Source of the DNA: Saccopteryx bilineata
Taxonomy: Eukaryota; Chordata; Mammalia; Chiroptera; Emballonuridae
Direction of reading: 5' to 3'
Length of the DNA: 64,000 nt
Assembly: GCF_036850765.1 (NCBI RefSeq)
Contig: NC_089492.1
Location: 99,529,022 to 99,593,021 of the forward strand
Part shown: one piece after another, positions 32,264-43,504 of the stretch
Position numbering within the stretch: the first letter of the stretch is position 1
Layout of the letters: each line of letters begins with the position of its first letter
Position numbers and translations under genes: made by a program
Notes under the pieces: generated by a model
Database searches by the model: none
What the model saw: only the letters and a program-made list of their open reading frames with translations
What the model was told of the DNA's origin: nothing

Positions 32264-34348
32264 GGATCCTGGGGCAGTCCCAAGTTCAGCCCCTCCCAGG
32301 CTTTGCCCGTAGGCTCTGGGCATCTAGTTAGTGTGGACATCTCCTGGAGGCGGGCGGCTTTGGCCACATAAGGTGCTGCTGTTGAGGTTTCCGGGCTAAG
32401 CTGTGGTCATATCTGTCCTGCTGCTATGAACAGGGTCCACTGGAAGGGGGCCTGCCCTGCTCTGGAGTGACAAGATAGGTTGGGGTCACAGTGCGATGGA
32501 GCCACGCTGCTTGCGTCTGGATCCTAGCTACCTAGTAGCCGGCTGTAGAATTATCAAAAACTCTCTGAAGCTCTATTTCCTCTGCGGGATGGCAATCAAA
32601 TCTATGCTGGAGAGTTGTTGTTGGGGAAAGGGGCATAAATGAGGTAACTCTCCCCATCTTCCTTCACCAAGCCCAGGACCAGTTCACACGCTTCCCCCAC
32701 CTTGGCCTGATCCAGCCATCCCATGCCTTCGCTGAGCGGAATCTTTCCTTTTCCATCGCCACATCTTGTCCATCTCACAACTCCATGTATCCAGGGCCCC
32801 TTTCTGTTCCCAACAGCTCTGGCCTGGTGTCAAGAATCACAGGCAGGTCCCTGTGGGCCCCACCCCGGCCCCACCCACCTACCACCACTTTCCTTGGAAT
32901 TCTTGGCCGGCTGAGGGGCCTCCTTTAGACCACAGGTGTTTGAGGGAAGGGACAGAGCAAACTGTGTCCAGCTGGTGTGTCTAACCTTCCTGAGGCTCAG
33001 CTCCTGGGACTTTGGCTCAGTGATTGCCCCACTGGGCCCTGTGGTGAGCCGCCCCACCCATCCTGCTCCCTTCCCTCTTTTTCCTACTCCTTCCCCTCTT
33101 CCTCTTCTTCCTCCTTCTCAGTCTTTATCCTCATCCTCCTCCCCCCCCCCCCATCACCGTCCCTGCCTTCTTTGGTATCCCGGGGCACTTACATGGCCCC
33201 TTCTCCTCAGAGCAGCCGTCTCACTCGCTGCAATGCCTGAGTTCTGGAAGAGCCTTTCCCTTGGTTTGATCTACCCCCATGAGTGGTGTGAGTGCTCACA
33301 CTTACTGGGTTCTGCCAAAAGCTGGCCTTAGCTGGCCAGTCAACACCCACCCACTTGTACTATTTCACCACCCACAACGGGAAGAATGGTCAGAATGTTG
33401 TTCAAGTGGTTCTAGATGTGTTATTGTCTCACTGAATGCCCAACCTGTAAAAATGATCATTCCCATTTTCTGGATGAAGAAAGTCAAACTCTGGGAGCTT
33501 GAGCAACTTTTGGTAAGGGGGTCAAGCCAAGGCTACGGCTCAGGACTCTGGGCTTCCTCCCAGCACCTGTGAAGGCAGCTCCCTGCCTCCACGTGCCTCC
33601 TGAGGTGGGAGAGGTGTTGGCCCCCAGACTCTCCAGGAGGGAGGCAGTGCTGGGCCTGCATCCCCAAGTGGCAGCTGTGGAGGCAGAGTGGGCTGTGGGT
33701 GAGCCCAAGCAGGGAGGAGAAGGAGCTTCTTGAGGGCTGGTGGAAAGGGAGGAGACCTGTTCCCTCCGCCAGCCTGGACCTCTGGAGACAGAAACCCAGA
33801 CCCTTTCTGGGACCGCTAAAGGGGTGATGAGAGCAGTTCTTCACAAGGGCTTGACTTGCTTGCGGCAGCCGGAGTGATGACCTGTCCTTGGTTTCTTGCT
33901 CACCCTGCACATGGTTGGGGGCTGGGCGAGGCCCTGAGTCCAGCCTGCCAGCCTACCTGGCTGCCCTTCTGCTCTTCTGGTTCTGGGCTTTTCTGACAAT
34001 CCCATAAAAGGAACGCTACCCCCAGGACGGGGGGGGGGGTGTAGGACTAGGAGGGAGGCTGACCTGCCTTCACAGTGTGAGGAACCGGGGAGGTTGAGTC
34101 ACTGGCAAGAAGAATCTACCCCCTGCCCCACTCTCAGGCCCTCATGATCTCAGTGGAGACAGCCCCATGGTGCCATGGATGGGTCAAGGTGGTCTTAAGG
34201 TCCACCCAACTTTGGGGCCTACGGTTCCATTAATTACACATGGCCCTCCTCCAGCCCCTTCTTACCACACATCTCTGCCTCTACCACCTCTACCCCTCCG
34301 CTCTCCTTCCCAACATTCCCGACCACCTCTCCCCAGAAATGCTGGCAA
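32264..34348. other. Unique non-coding stretch
   Basis: No supported gene. A weak sense MIR-like piece lies near 32515-32600. The region 33060-33165 is pyrimidine-rich with a 13-base C run near 33140-33152. A 10-base G run lies near 34030-34039. Confidence 0.4.
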
Positions 34349-34437
34349 TAACAGTCACCATTTATAGAGTACAAGCCACATGTGTCAAAGTTGCCATCGT
34401 TTATCAAGCCTCACTGTGTGCCAGGCATATGTGAAGC

Positions 34438-34488
<51 letters not shown>

Positions 34489-34615
34489 TGCCAATTAATC
34501 CTTGCAACACCCACATTATCTCCATTTTACAGGTGAGAGAACTGAGCAGCGCAGAGAGCCACCAGCCAGCGAGCACAGGGAAGGTCAGCATGACTCAGAG
34601 CTGGGCTCTCTAGGT
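34349..34615 (-). mobile_element. MIR SINE with internal AC microsatellite
   Basis: Antisense MIR: CACTGTGTGCCAGGCATATG, AAGCATTTTACACAC, then CAATTAATCCTTGCAACACC and TCTCCATTTTACAGGTGAGA. The AC tract (34443-34486) lies exactly at the ACA position between these MIR blocks and probably expanded there. Confidence 0.85.
34443..34486. repeat. (AC)n microsatellite
   Basis: A pure run of 22 units inside the antisense MIR. Confidence 0.97.
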
Positions 34616-37600
34616 GCCCCAGTAAGGGGTGGGGAAGGCCCCTGGGACCCAGGTAGGGCTGTGCCCTCTCAGCAAAAGCCCTTAGAAACTCAAAGAACAC
34701 AGAGGCTCCTGTTATTATAGTTGGATTCTTCAGCTCCAAGATTCTCCCAAGCTCTGTCCCAGCCTGGTGGTCCTACCTGGGGGCCTCTTTTTAACACCTG
34801 GATGCATCCACTACCCAGAGCTTTCAACATGTGGATTTGGAGAACTGGATGGCTAGTGGAAAGCCATTTTCTCTGTGTGCGACCTCTACCCTTTTCTACT
34901 GGGGACTCCCCAGGGCGGAAGGGTGCCTGTCACTCCATCACATGGGGCTCCTCAGGGCAGGGCTGTGCCTCCCTCACCAGAGGAGGACCCTACCCCTGTC
35001 TGATCCTCCATCACTCCCTCCCTCGCTCCTTCCCATTTCACTGGCTCTCCTTTGAGACCCCTGGGCCTTAGATTCCATTCTTCTGTCCCCTGGACTTGGT
35101 GGCCTGTGCTTGCTGCTGACCAGTACAGAGCGGTGGGGGCTGCTTTCCCAGACACCCCTGAGAGAGCATCCCTGCAGGGCAGAGGGGCAAGCTGGGAAGA
35201 GGTCCCCCTTGGAGACTGGGGCTTCTTTTGGCTTTTCTGAAAGTTGCAAAAATGTGGCTTTGTCTGAGCAAGTTAAAAAAAAAAAATCAGTGCCACCTCC
35301 CACAAATGATACTGTTTCTCAGGCCATGGAGCCGCAGTTGGTAGACAAATAAGACATTAAAAATAGCTTTGTGTTTCCCAATCTTACGGCCTCTGGGGGC
35401 TTCAGGGAGAGGCCTTGGCTGGGCTGGGTTTTCTGGCCCATTGTCTTCCTGCCTTGGGCAGGGGTGGGCGTGGGGGCTGTGAGCAGGCACAGTAATTCCT
35501 GGTCAGAGAAGGGAGGAGAGGGAGGTCTTGGCTTGGCGAGGATGAGCAAGATAGCGCACCCTTGAATGGAGTCGCTGTTTGGTGTTTATTTTAACTCGCC
35601 CAGGCCAAGAAATGGAGCACACTCCATTTTGAACTTCAGTTTCCATCAACCACCCCCCCGCCCCCAACACACACACTTCTGCTTTTCCTCCCCCCCCCCA
35701 AATTGTGCAGGGGAGACTGAGATACAAGGTCTTATTTCTATCTGGGCTCTGGCCCAAGAGCCCTGACCAAAAAGTTACTTAAGTCATATTTCCATCATTT
35801 GCAGATGGTTGTGTATTTATTTCTCACCAAAGTAAAATCCCAAATGGACTGCAGATATTTGCACGAGTCAAAACTGCTTCCTCCTGGCAGGACTGGGATG
35901 GGGCTTTGATCCTTCTGAGAAAACAGAAATGTTGGCCCCAGCCCGGCAACAGTGGAACCTTTGGGATTTTGCACAAGGACCCGAGACCTAGGTCCTCGGG
36001 GGTCCACAGGGGCCACATTCTGGAGACAGGAGCGGGGACTTGGAGAAGCAAAGAGGACAGAAATCAAAGCAGGTAGAGTCACTGAACAGGTGACTGGCCC
36101 AGAATAACCCTCTGGAGGATGGCAGCCACCATGTGAACTCTGAGCGCAACTGTGTGCAGAGGGAAAGGCAAACTGTGGAAAATTACTCGGGGAGAAACCG
36201 CTGCTCCTGGACACAGAGCCTTGCTGTTAGGCCTGTGTCACCTGGCCCCCATTTCTTTCTCTGCTCCCTCACCCTCAGGGCACTGAGCCTGGCACAAGGC
36301 GATGGCCCCTGGCCTGGGCAGTTCAGCCCTGGGTCAGGGTGGGGCAGCCTAGGTCGCCCCCAAGGGAAGGCCCCTCTCAGCCACCAGGGGCGCGCGCACT
36401 CAGCTCCCGGGTGGAAATCCTCTGGGTGCCCCTGTCCTCCTCCCTGTTCCCGTCTCCTGTGTCCACAGAGTGAGGACGGTGGCAGGGGGCTCTCCAAGCA
36501 GAGGGCGACCCACGTAAGGAAGGGCCGAGGTGGGAACCAGAGACACAAAGGTCAAAGACAATGCCGAGAGCTCGAGGTCTGTCTAAACTTTTCTTCCCTC
36601 TGCCTTTCCCTGTTCCTCGTTTTCACAGAGGTCCGGTGTGAATTCACATTGTTCTGTCTGTTTCTTGGTTTCTGTACCTTGCGACAGTGCTGACTTCTGT
36701 AAAGTGAATCGTGTGTCGCCATTGCCATCCGTTCTAAAATCAGAGATGTGTTCCCACAGCCAGGAGAAGGTGGGACTGCGAGCCCCTGAGTTGGAGGCTT
36801 CACAGAGAAACAGAGCGCACTGTGAAGGAGGCGGAGAACTGTCTATGCTCTTGCTCTACTTCTAGAACATTCCCGGCTTCCTCAGGGCTGTCTTTCTCTC
36901 TAAGCTCTCCCAGCCCCATACGATTCCTTTCAGCCGGGGCCCTACTGGTCTCACATACTGCGGGGCCTGAGTGGGACCCTGTGCGCTGGAGTCTGACGTT
37001 CTGGAGAGGGCGCCCTTGGTAAATTCAGCACCCAGCCTGGGCAGCCGGGGCTCAGCTCTCTCCTGGTTCATTTTCCTGGCTCTCCTTGGCTCCTCTCAAT
37101 CCCGGTCGGTCAGCAGGCCCGTTCCCCCACCCCAAACCCTCCCTCTCTCCCCCATATCTTGGCTCAACCCTCTGTTTTCCTTTAAGACTTTCTTTCAACA
37201 GAGCGCCGAGTTGGCCACCAGTGCCTCTGGCCTGGCCCACCTCGAAGCCTGACCCTGACTCATGGTCCTGGGTCCCGCCAGGACGTGGTTCGCACCGGTT
37301 TAAAACACTCTGGACGGCAAAGTCACAAACCATCTGCACCCTCTTCTTCCGCTCGAGACGTTATTTATGTGTGCCGCTCTGTCCTCGTTGCTAAATGCGG
37401 CCTGTGTGAAGGCTGTTAATTAACCCTTTGAGAAATGAGCTTCCCACCGGGGCAGGGACAGGAACCAGGAACATGTTTGCAATCAGGTAGTTAAAGGCCG
37501 AAGATTTATCTCACTTCAGATTAATGAAGCCAGAGGAAGGGGTAGAGGAGATGCCCTCCAAAGCGGTTTAAATAAAGCCTGTTCTGTGCACACAGCTTGT

Positions 37601-37903
37601 CAGAAAGGCAGGAAATTCTAAATCAGCGGCGCTCCTGGGCCTCAGCGCAGGGACAGGAGGTGTGTATGGGAAGCGGTGGGGGTGGCAGGCTGCCAGAGCC
37701 CGCCTGTGTGAGGTGTGGTGGCTGAGGCGGGCACTCAGGAGACTGGGACAGTCAGTTCCCCGCCGTGATGGATTGGGCGGTCACTTCATCTCTTTGACCA
37801 TCTGTGAAATGGGACCATGTCCTTCCTGCCTTCCTCACAGGGCAGTGTGAAGGAGAATAGAGGCTTGAAGAGCCTGGGGTGCAACCCAAATAAATATAAG
37901 TAG
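34616..37903. other. Repeat-poor unique DNA with candidate regulatory patches
   Basis: About 3.3 kb without a recognised transposon. Patches that look conserved by composition lie at 35220-35400 (with a MEF2-like TTAAAAATAGCT), 35780-35880 and 37380-37640 (with the exact palindrome GTTAATTAAC at 37415-37424). The 36133-36693 plus frame (186 codons) overlaps a 121-codon antisense frame, has no domain and is judged chance. Confidence 0.45.
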
Positions 37904-38137
37904 TGCCTGACCTGTGGTGGCGCAGTGGGTAAAGCGTCGACCTGGAAATGCTGAGGTTGCCGGTTCGAAACCCTGGGCTTGCCTGGTCAAGGCACATATG
38001 GGAGTTGATGCTTCCAGCTCCTCCCCCTTCTCTCTCTCTGTCTCTCCTCTCTCTCTGTCTCTCCCTCTCCTGTCTAAAATGAATAAATAAAAAAAAAAAA
38101 AAAAAAGAGAAAGCTGTTCTTATTTAAAAAAAAAAAA
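37904..38137 (+). mobile_element. tRNA-derived short SINE with a split A tail
   Basis: Head GCCTGACCTGTGGTGGCGCA with an A box, a B box (GGTTCGAAACC), GGTCAAGGCACATATGGG, a CT-rich body and AATAAATAAAA. Between two A tracts lies AGAGAAAGCTGTTCTTATTT (about 38106-38125). ATATAAGTAG at 37893-37902 and 38139-38148 mark the TSD. It belongs to the same family as 4051-4253 and 58490-58667. Confidence 0.92.
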
Positions 38138-38148
38138 TATATAAGTAG

Positions 38149-39600
38149 TAATCAGAAGAGTGACCCTATGGTGGAGGTATCTTAGGAGAAAGGGGCGACA
38201 AGGTAAGAGGTGGGACTTTCATTCCCAGCAGGGCCGGGACATTCATGAAGTTTCCCAGAGGGATCCTCTATTCCCTCACCTGTGAAACGAGGGTCATTCT
38301 AGAATCTCCATGGCTGGCTATCTGATTATAGTGGCCCCAATGTTGAAACCAGTCCTTCTACTAAAAGAAGGAGGGGACAATTTGATTTCTTCTTTGATTT
38401 CCCAACTCCAGGACCCATTGCTTCCCCCCCCCCCCCCGCCCCTGCCCAGACACAGGGAGGGTGGGTGCTGGCTGGGAGCTGGGGGCAGAGAAGGGCAGGT
38501 TGGAAGTCCCACTCTGTCCCGGCTGGGTGTGGGGCTCAGGGACTAAGAGGGCCACCAAAGCCTGCCGATATTTATAACTTCAACTCTTTACATTCCGTGT
38601 GAAGGCAAGCCTAAAAAGCACCATTGAAAGCCAGGGCTCAGACGCCTGCTCTCAGCCAAGCTTCCTGTCAAAGCCCAACGAGCCCAGAAAACAAAAAAAT
38701 GTATTCACAGCTCTGAGCCTTCCCCTCTTCCCAGGCTTATTTCATTTGAAAATATTCAGAGTTGGACCGAGGGGAGGAAAAGGAAGCGGAGTCCAGCCCA
38801 ATTACCTTAGTGACCCTGCGTCTGCCAGAGGGTGGCACCACCTCCTGGAGCCACAGTTACCGACTTACAAGGACTACAAGGAGCAGATGAGACAATGCGT
38901 AAGAAGAACAACTTTAGTAGGAGCCCCGAAAGAGGGCTCCCTCCTTCCCTGCCCTCTCCTCATCTTCCCGTTCTCTTCTGAGCTCTGCCTATCCCCTCTC
39001 CAGGGCATCCGCTAGCTTTCAATAATTTTACTTGCACTTCTCAAAATGATAATGAACCTTGAGGTGAACAGAACCCAAACATCTATATTTCAGCCTGACT
39101 CATAAACAAGGTGAAAGTGTACGTGGAAGGGTTTTCACTGAGCTAGCTGTGCATTCGAAAGCTCCCAGGTGATTCTGATGCCGGCTAATGATAGGGAACC
39201 AGCGACCCAGAGTGTGCACGGACTCCTTAAGCCTAGACGTGAGGCAGGAGGGGGTGATGACATTTCCCATGGCAATGGCTCAGGGAGAACTTTGCTAGGA
39301 AGGGCTCCTGCTTTGGCCACCTCTTTCCCTGTCTGGGGTCTCTAGTCACTCAATAGGGGCCCGGAAGCCCACTCTTTACTCCAGCAGTGGGGACTTGAAG
39401 CTGCCTTTGGTGTGTCCAATGGAAGTCGCTTCTGACTCCCACCTCTACACTCTTGAGGTCCAGAGAACACTGAGAGGTTTCCCAAGTGTTTCTGGTCTAC
39501 CTCCTCCTCCTGTACCTCCCCACTTAGGGTCAGTAAAGCTACCGGTCACTTTCCCAACTGGCAGATACATCTTAGAACTTTCTGTGTTGACAAAAACGTT
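38149..39600. other. Unique non-coding stretch
   Basis: No supported gene. A 16-base C-rich run sits at about 38425-38441. The 38599-39015 plus frame (138 codons) has no recognisable domain. Confidence 0.4.
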
Positions 39601-39775
39601 CTGTGTCTGTGCTATCCAATATGGCAGCCACAAGATACGTGTTCCTATGGAGCACTGGAAATGCAGCTAGCTAGAGTGGCCAAGGAACTAAAATTTTAAT
39701 TTTCTTTCATTGAAATTAATTTAAATTTAACTAGTCACCTGTGACTCATAGCAACTATAGTGAATAGTGAAGTTA
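39601..39775 (-). mobile_element. MER5-like hAT-Charlie fragment
   Basis: CTGTGCTATCCAATATGGCA, GGAGCACTGGAAATGCAGCT and a TTAAATTTAACTAGTCACCT block match the reversed MER5A end region. Same family as 23563-23762, opposite orientation, with no clear TSD. Confidence 0.7.
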
Positions 39776-40861
39776 TAAAATCTCCCGCAATATTTTGGTC
39801 TCTGAGGCTAAGCTTCTTTGTATCTTTGGCATCTGCTCCTGCCCTTCAGTATTCTATTCCATTTCATAGAGGGTAAACTGAGGCCCAATACAGAGAGGGT
39901 ACTCTGGGATGCATAGAAAACTAGGGGAGGTTGGAATCCACCCCCTACTCTGCCTTCCAGCCCAGGCCTTTGGCTAGCAGCCCTATCGGACCCTGGCCTC
40001 TGGCCGAGGTATGGGAAGTTGAATGTGATGAAACCCAAGCCCCCTTGGCGGGCGCCCAGCTGTGGTTTCACACTTGAGCTGAAGAGTTGGGCGGAGGTGG
40101 CTGGAGAGGACCGTCAGAGGATGGGAATTCGGGTGGCTGGGCCAGCAGGCCCTGGGAGCAGGAGCTGTCCCCAAGGGGGTTTCCAGGCCAAGCAAGCTTC
40201 TAGATTCTGTTGGTTCCTTCTGGCAGCTGTGTGACCGAGGCCCTCCTGGGTGTCCCACTGTGGGAAGGGACAGAGAGGAGACAGTGGAGGTGGTGGGTGA
40301 GTATGTGTGACTACGTGTAGTGGGTGTGTGGAAGGGAAGGGGGGTAATGGCACTGGCTTCTTTAAGGAAGAGGCCAGCCAGCTCCCTCCACCTTCCCTGC
40401 CATCGCCACTGGCTACATAAGTTGCAAGGCCCAGTGCAAAGTGAAAATGCAGGCTTCCTTGTTCAAAAATCATTAAGGATTGCAAGAAGGTGACATCAAA
40501 GCATTAAACTAAGTATAGAAGTCTTCTGAATATGGACCCTGAGTGACTGCACAGGTTGTACACTCATGAAGCTGGTCCTGCCACCAGTGCCTAAGAGAGA
40601 CCCGTGCACATCTCAAAAAAACAGAGGGCCTGTCTCTTCTGGACCAGGCTTAGAGCAAAAGCTGGCTTGTTTCTTTGTCCCCAACTCCATGGGGACTTCT
40701 GAGGGCAGAGGATATGAGCCTGTTGTGTATCACATGTCCCCAAACGTTCTCTTAGTGAGGCTGATGCTCTCAGGCTAGAAGGGGAGGCTTCAGAGAGAGG
40801 ATCTCAGCACCTGCCCCATCCCTGTCCCAGCCTCAAGGAGGGTCTAAGGAGGTGAGACACA
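39776..40861. other. Unique non-coding stretch
   Basis: No supported gene. A short antisense MIR-like piece (TAGAGGGTAAACTGAGGCCC) lies near 39866-39890. Confidence 0.4.
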
Positions 40862-41280
40862 ACACAGGGTCATACAAGTGATGCGTATTTACTGAGTGTG
40901 TACTGCATACCAGGGGCCTTGTAAGTATCTTGCCTGTACCATCTCGTTCGACCGTCCTAACACACCAGGGGGCAGCCCTCCTGAGCGGCACTATTGCAGG
41001 TGGGAAAACCAGGCGCAGAGCAGGGACCTTTCTACAGACAGAGAAATGTTCTTTGCCTTGGTTACGTGGTTGTCATATGAATGTATACATTCATCAAAAT
41101 CCATCAAGCTGTGCACTTAACTGATGAATTTATTATGTAGACATTATCTCTCAAAATTTTTTTGTTAAAAAATATACTTTAAAAACCGAGGTACAGAGAC
41201 TTTGAGAACTTTCCCAAGGTTCGGTTCCTATTAAGTGACAGAAATAGGGTTTTTAACGTAGGTATTCAAGAGTCATGCCA
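40862..41280 (-). mobile_element. MIR SINE split by an L1 3' fragment
   Basis: The left arm has GCATACCAGGGGCCTTGTAA and GGTGGGAAAACCAGGCGCAG. The right arm (41183-41278) has GAGGTACAGAGACTTTGAGA and TTCCCAAGGTTCGG. Between them lies AT-rich sequence recognised as an L1 3' end. Confidence 0.7.
41052..41178 (+). mobile_element. L1 3'UTR fragment
   Basis: ATGAATGTATACATTCATCA, AAGCTGTGCACTTAACTGAT and GAATTTATTATGTAGACATT match the final L1M-type 3'UTR in sense orientation, ending in an A/T-rich tail. Only about 125 bp remain. Confidence 0.7.
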
Positions 41281-41288
41281 TGCTGGTG

Positions 41289-41412
41289 CAAAGACCACAG
41301 ATCACAGGGGCAGAAAAACCAGGTTTCAGACCTACTGACTTTTTATTCTTGACTAAGTTACAGAGCCTCTCTGAGTCTCGGGTTTCTCACCTGTAAAATG
41401 GGCCTTCATTGT
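41289..41412 (+). mobile_element. MIR SINE fragment
   Basis: TGACTAAGTTACAGAGCCTC, GGGTTTCTCACCTGTAAAAT and GGGCCTTCATTG follow the MIR 3' half in sense. Confidence 0.65.
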
Positions 41413-43460
41413 GTGTAGTGCTGTTGGGGACAGGCTGGTGGGGTGAAGACCCTCCAGTGTCCCTGGGAGCTGCATGCAGTGCTGTCGTGCTGACGTTCAT
41501 GCCTGTGGGCTGAGGGGAAGCCCATCACCCCAGCAGCCTCCTTTCTCCTTTACCTGCCCCTGGGGGTTTCAGCTCAGGCCCACGCACTGGGCGCAGGGCC
41601 CAGGAGCCAGGGCAGCACAGGGGTCTCGGGTGGCCTCTGAGGTATGAAAGTCCCTGAGGAGCTCCCAAAAGGGGAAATGACTTAGGATTTAGAAACATGG
41701 AGGATGGGAGAAGGTGTCCACAGGGCATGTGCTAAGGTCCTGTGTTTGTTGAAAGGAGAATGGAGTTGGCTATAGGCTTTGTTGGAAAAAATAGCAAGTT
41801 AAGACATCTTAAAAAGTAAGGGTTGCCACTAAAAAAAAAACTAGAAATAGAATGAGTTGCTTCCAGCCTCTGGCCTCTCTCTGTCTGCATGCCCCTCCAC
41901 TCTGCAGGGCTGGATGCTATTTATTTACTTATTTACTTGTGCCCCGCCCCTACCAACTCCACCCTAACACACAAAGAACTGGAGTTGTGTTTATCACCTG
42001 GTCTCCCAACCCCTGACACATACACATGTTAAGTAAATGCTGGTGGACGGAAACTGAGAACTGCGCTTAGACCCACGGCACCAGGACGAGGACCCAAACT
42101 CGACCACACTCCTGAGGGGAAGGCCTGATCCATTGCTCAAGTGGGAAAAGACAATTTGAGCTCTAGGTCCTCACCATCTTTCTGACATAGACCAATGCCA
42201 GGGGCCACATCCTTTTTGGTTCTGATTTGGGGGAAAATTCTGTTGTTTTTATCTCCAAAGAACCACCTTGGTCCCCCAAACCTGATAATATGTCCATCAG
42301 CAGAGTACCACATGTCATGTGTTGCTCATGAGAAAGCTGAGGCTCTGAGAGGCTAGGGACCCCCCCAAAGACACACAGCAATGTCTTGACAGAGCCTGCC
42401 CGCGAGCTCTGGCCTCCCGGCCCCCGTCCAGCTCTGCAGTGCACCTCATTGCCTCTGATGCTCTCTGTGTCCCCAGCCCCACCCCCACCCCAGTAATGGA
42501 ACCCAGCTGGGTGGGGCTGGCCACTGAGAGGCTCCAGGCTTGGCTCAGGCCAGTGGCTCATGGAAATTGGGCCATTTTCCTGGGGCGGAAATGAAAAGCA
42601 GATGTGGCTCTGGAGCTGGGGTGCAGACTCATGCCGTGTCAGGGGCTCAGGTTACACGAAGTAACACGTGATCGTGGTTACAAAAACAGCCTGAAACCTC
42701 CATGGTCCGCATTGTTGCAGGGTGGGGGCAGCCCAGGGCCTGAGGAGCCAAGCTCCATGTCCACCCCTCACCCCTCACCCCTCATCTCCTTCATAGCCCC
42801 TGAGATCCTAAAAGGAGCCAGGCTAGCTGGGAGGGACTGGGAGAGAGCAGGTCCCTGGCTGTCTGAGCCCCTGAACCAAGCCCCTGGACCAAGTCCCTGC
42901 CCTTAGAAGGATGCCTAGGAAGGGCCAGGCACCCTGCACAGAGGCCACAGCAACCTCCACCCAGGGCTGGCTGGATGCTGTGGCCCAGGCAGGCCCCCAG
43001 CCACCTTTCCCAGCCTCACAGCACCCCTGACGTTGCACACTCTGTGTCAGCCCATTGGGCTAAGGGGTCGGCCCCTGGTCACAGTCCACACCTTTTCTTG
43101 GAATGCATCAGGTCTGAGATAGTATTCAGGCAGCCTTACCTGAATGGAGGTTAATTTATCAACTCCTTCCAAACAAACAGCCAGCAGAGGCTGGGCCCAA
43201 AGAGAAGGGCTGAAGCAAGACCCTGGAAGAAGTAAGATCCTGGCCCAGGAGGAGCCTAAGAATAATTTGGCAATGATAGCATTTGTGTGGAAGGGTCTCT
43301 AATCTGCTTGAGCCAAAGAGACAGGACCCCCATTCATTCTATCATTCATTCAATAAATGATTCTTGTTCACCCACTGTGGCCACGGAGGGTCCAGAGGTA
43401 ACTGAGCATGGATTCAGTCTCTGGAACCTCACTGAGCACTGAGGGAACCCACCAATAGCT
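41413..43460. other. Unique non-coding stretch
   Basis: No supported gene. A short antisense MIR-like core (CATGAGAAAGCTGAGGCTCT) lies near 42326. A partial ATTC-rich patch lies at 43333-43360. Confidence 0.4.
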
Positions 43461-43504
43461 TTCATTCATTCATTCATTCATTCATTCATTCATCCATTCA
43501 CTCA
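43461..43504. repeat. (ATTC)n microsatellite at an L2 3' end
   Basis: About ten units, then CATCCATTCACTCACTCATT, directly followed by antisense L2 sequence. Same arrangement as at 25713 and 47621. Confidence 0.95.

Noticed and set aside
31807..32331. 174-codon frame covering the minisatellite and palindrome
   Set aside because: The 40-bp units change frame at each repeat, the antisense strand has an equally long frame, and no family is recognised.
36380..36400. CTCF-like site CCACCAGGGGCGCGC
   Set aside because: One base is missing from the G run of the core, which changes the spacing, so it is a poorer match than the ones reported.
36133..36693. 186-codon plus-strand frame
   Set aside because: It overlaps a 121-codon antisense frame, has a biased GC-rich stretch that opens frames by chance, and no recognisable domain.
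38821..38838. CTCF-like site near CCAGAGGGTGGCAC
   Set aside because: Two mismatches at informative positions.
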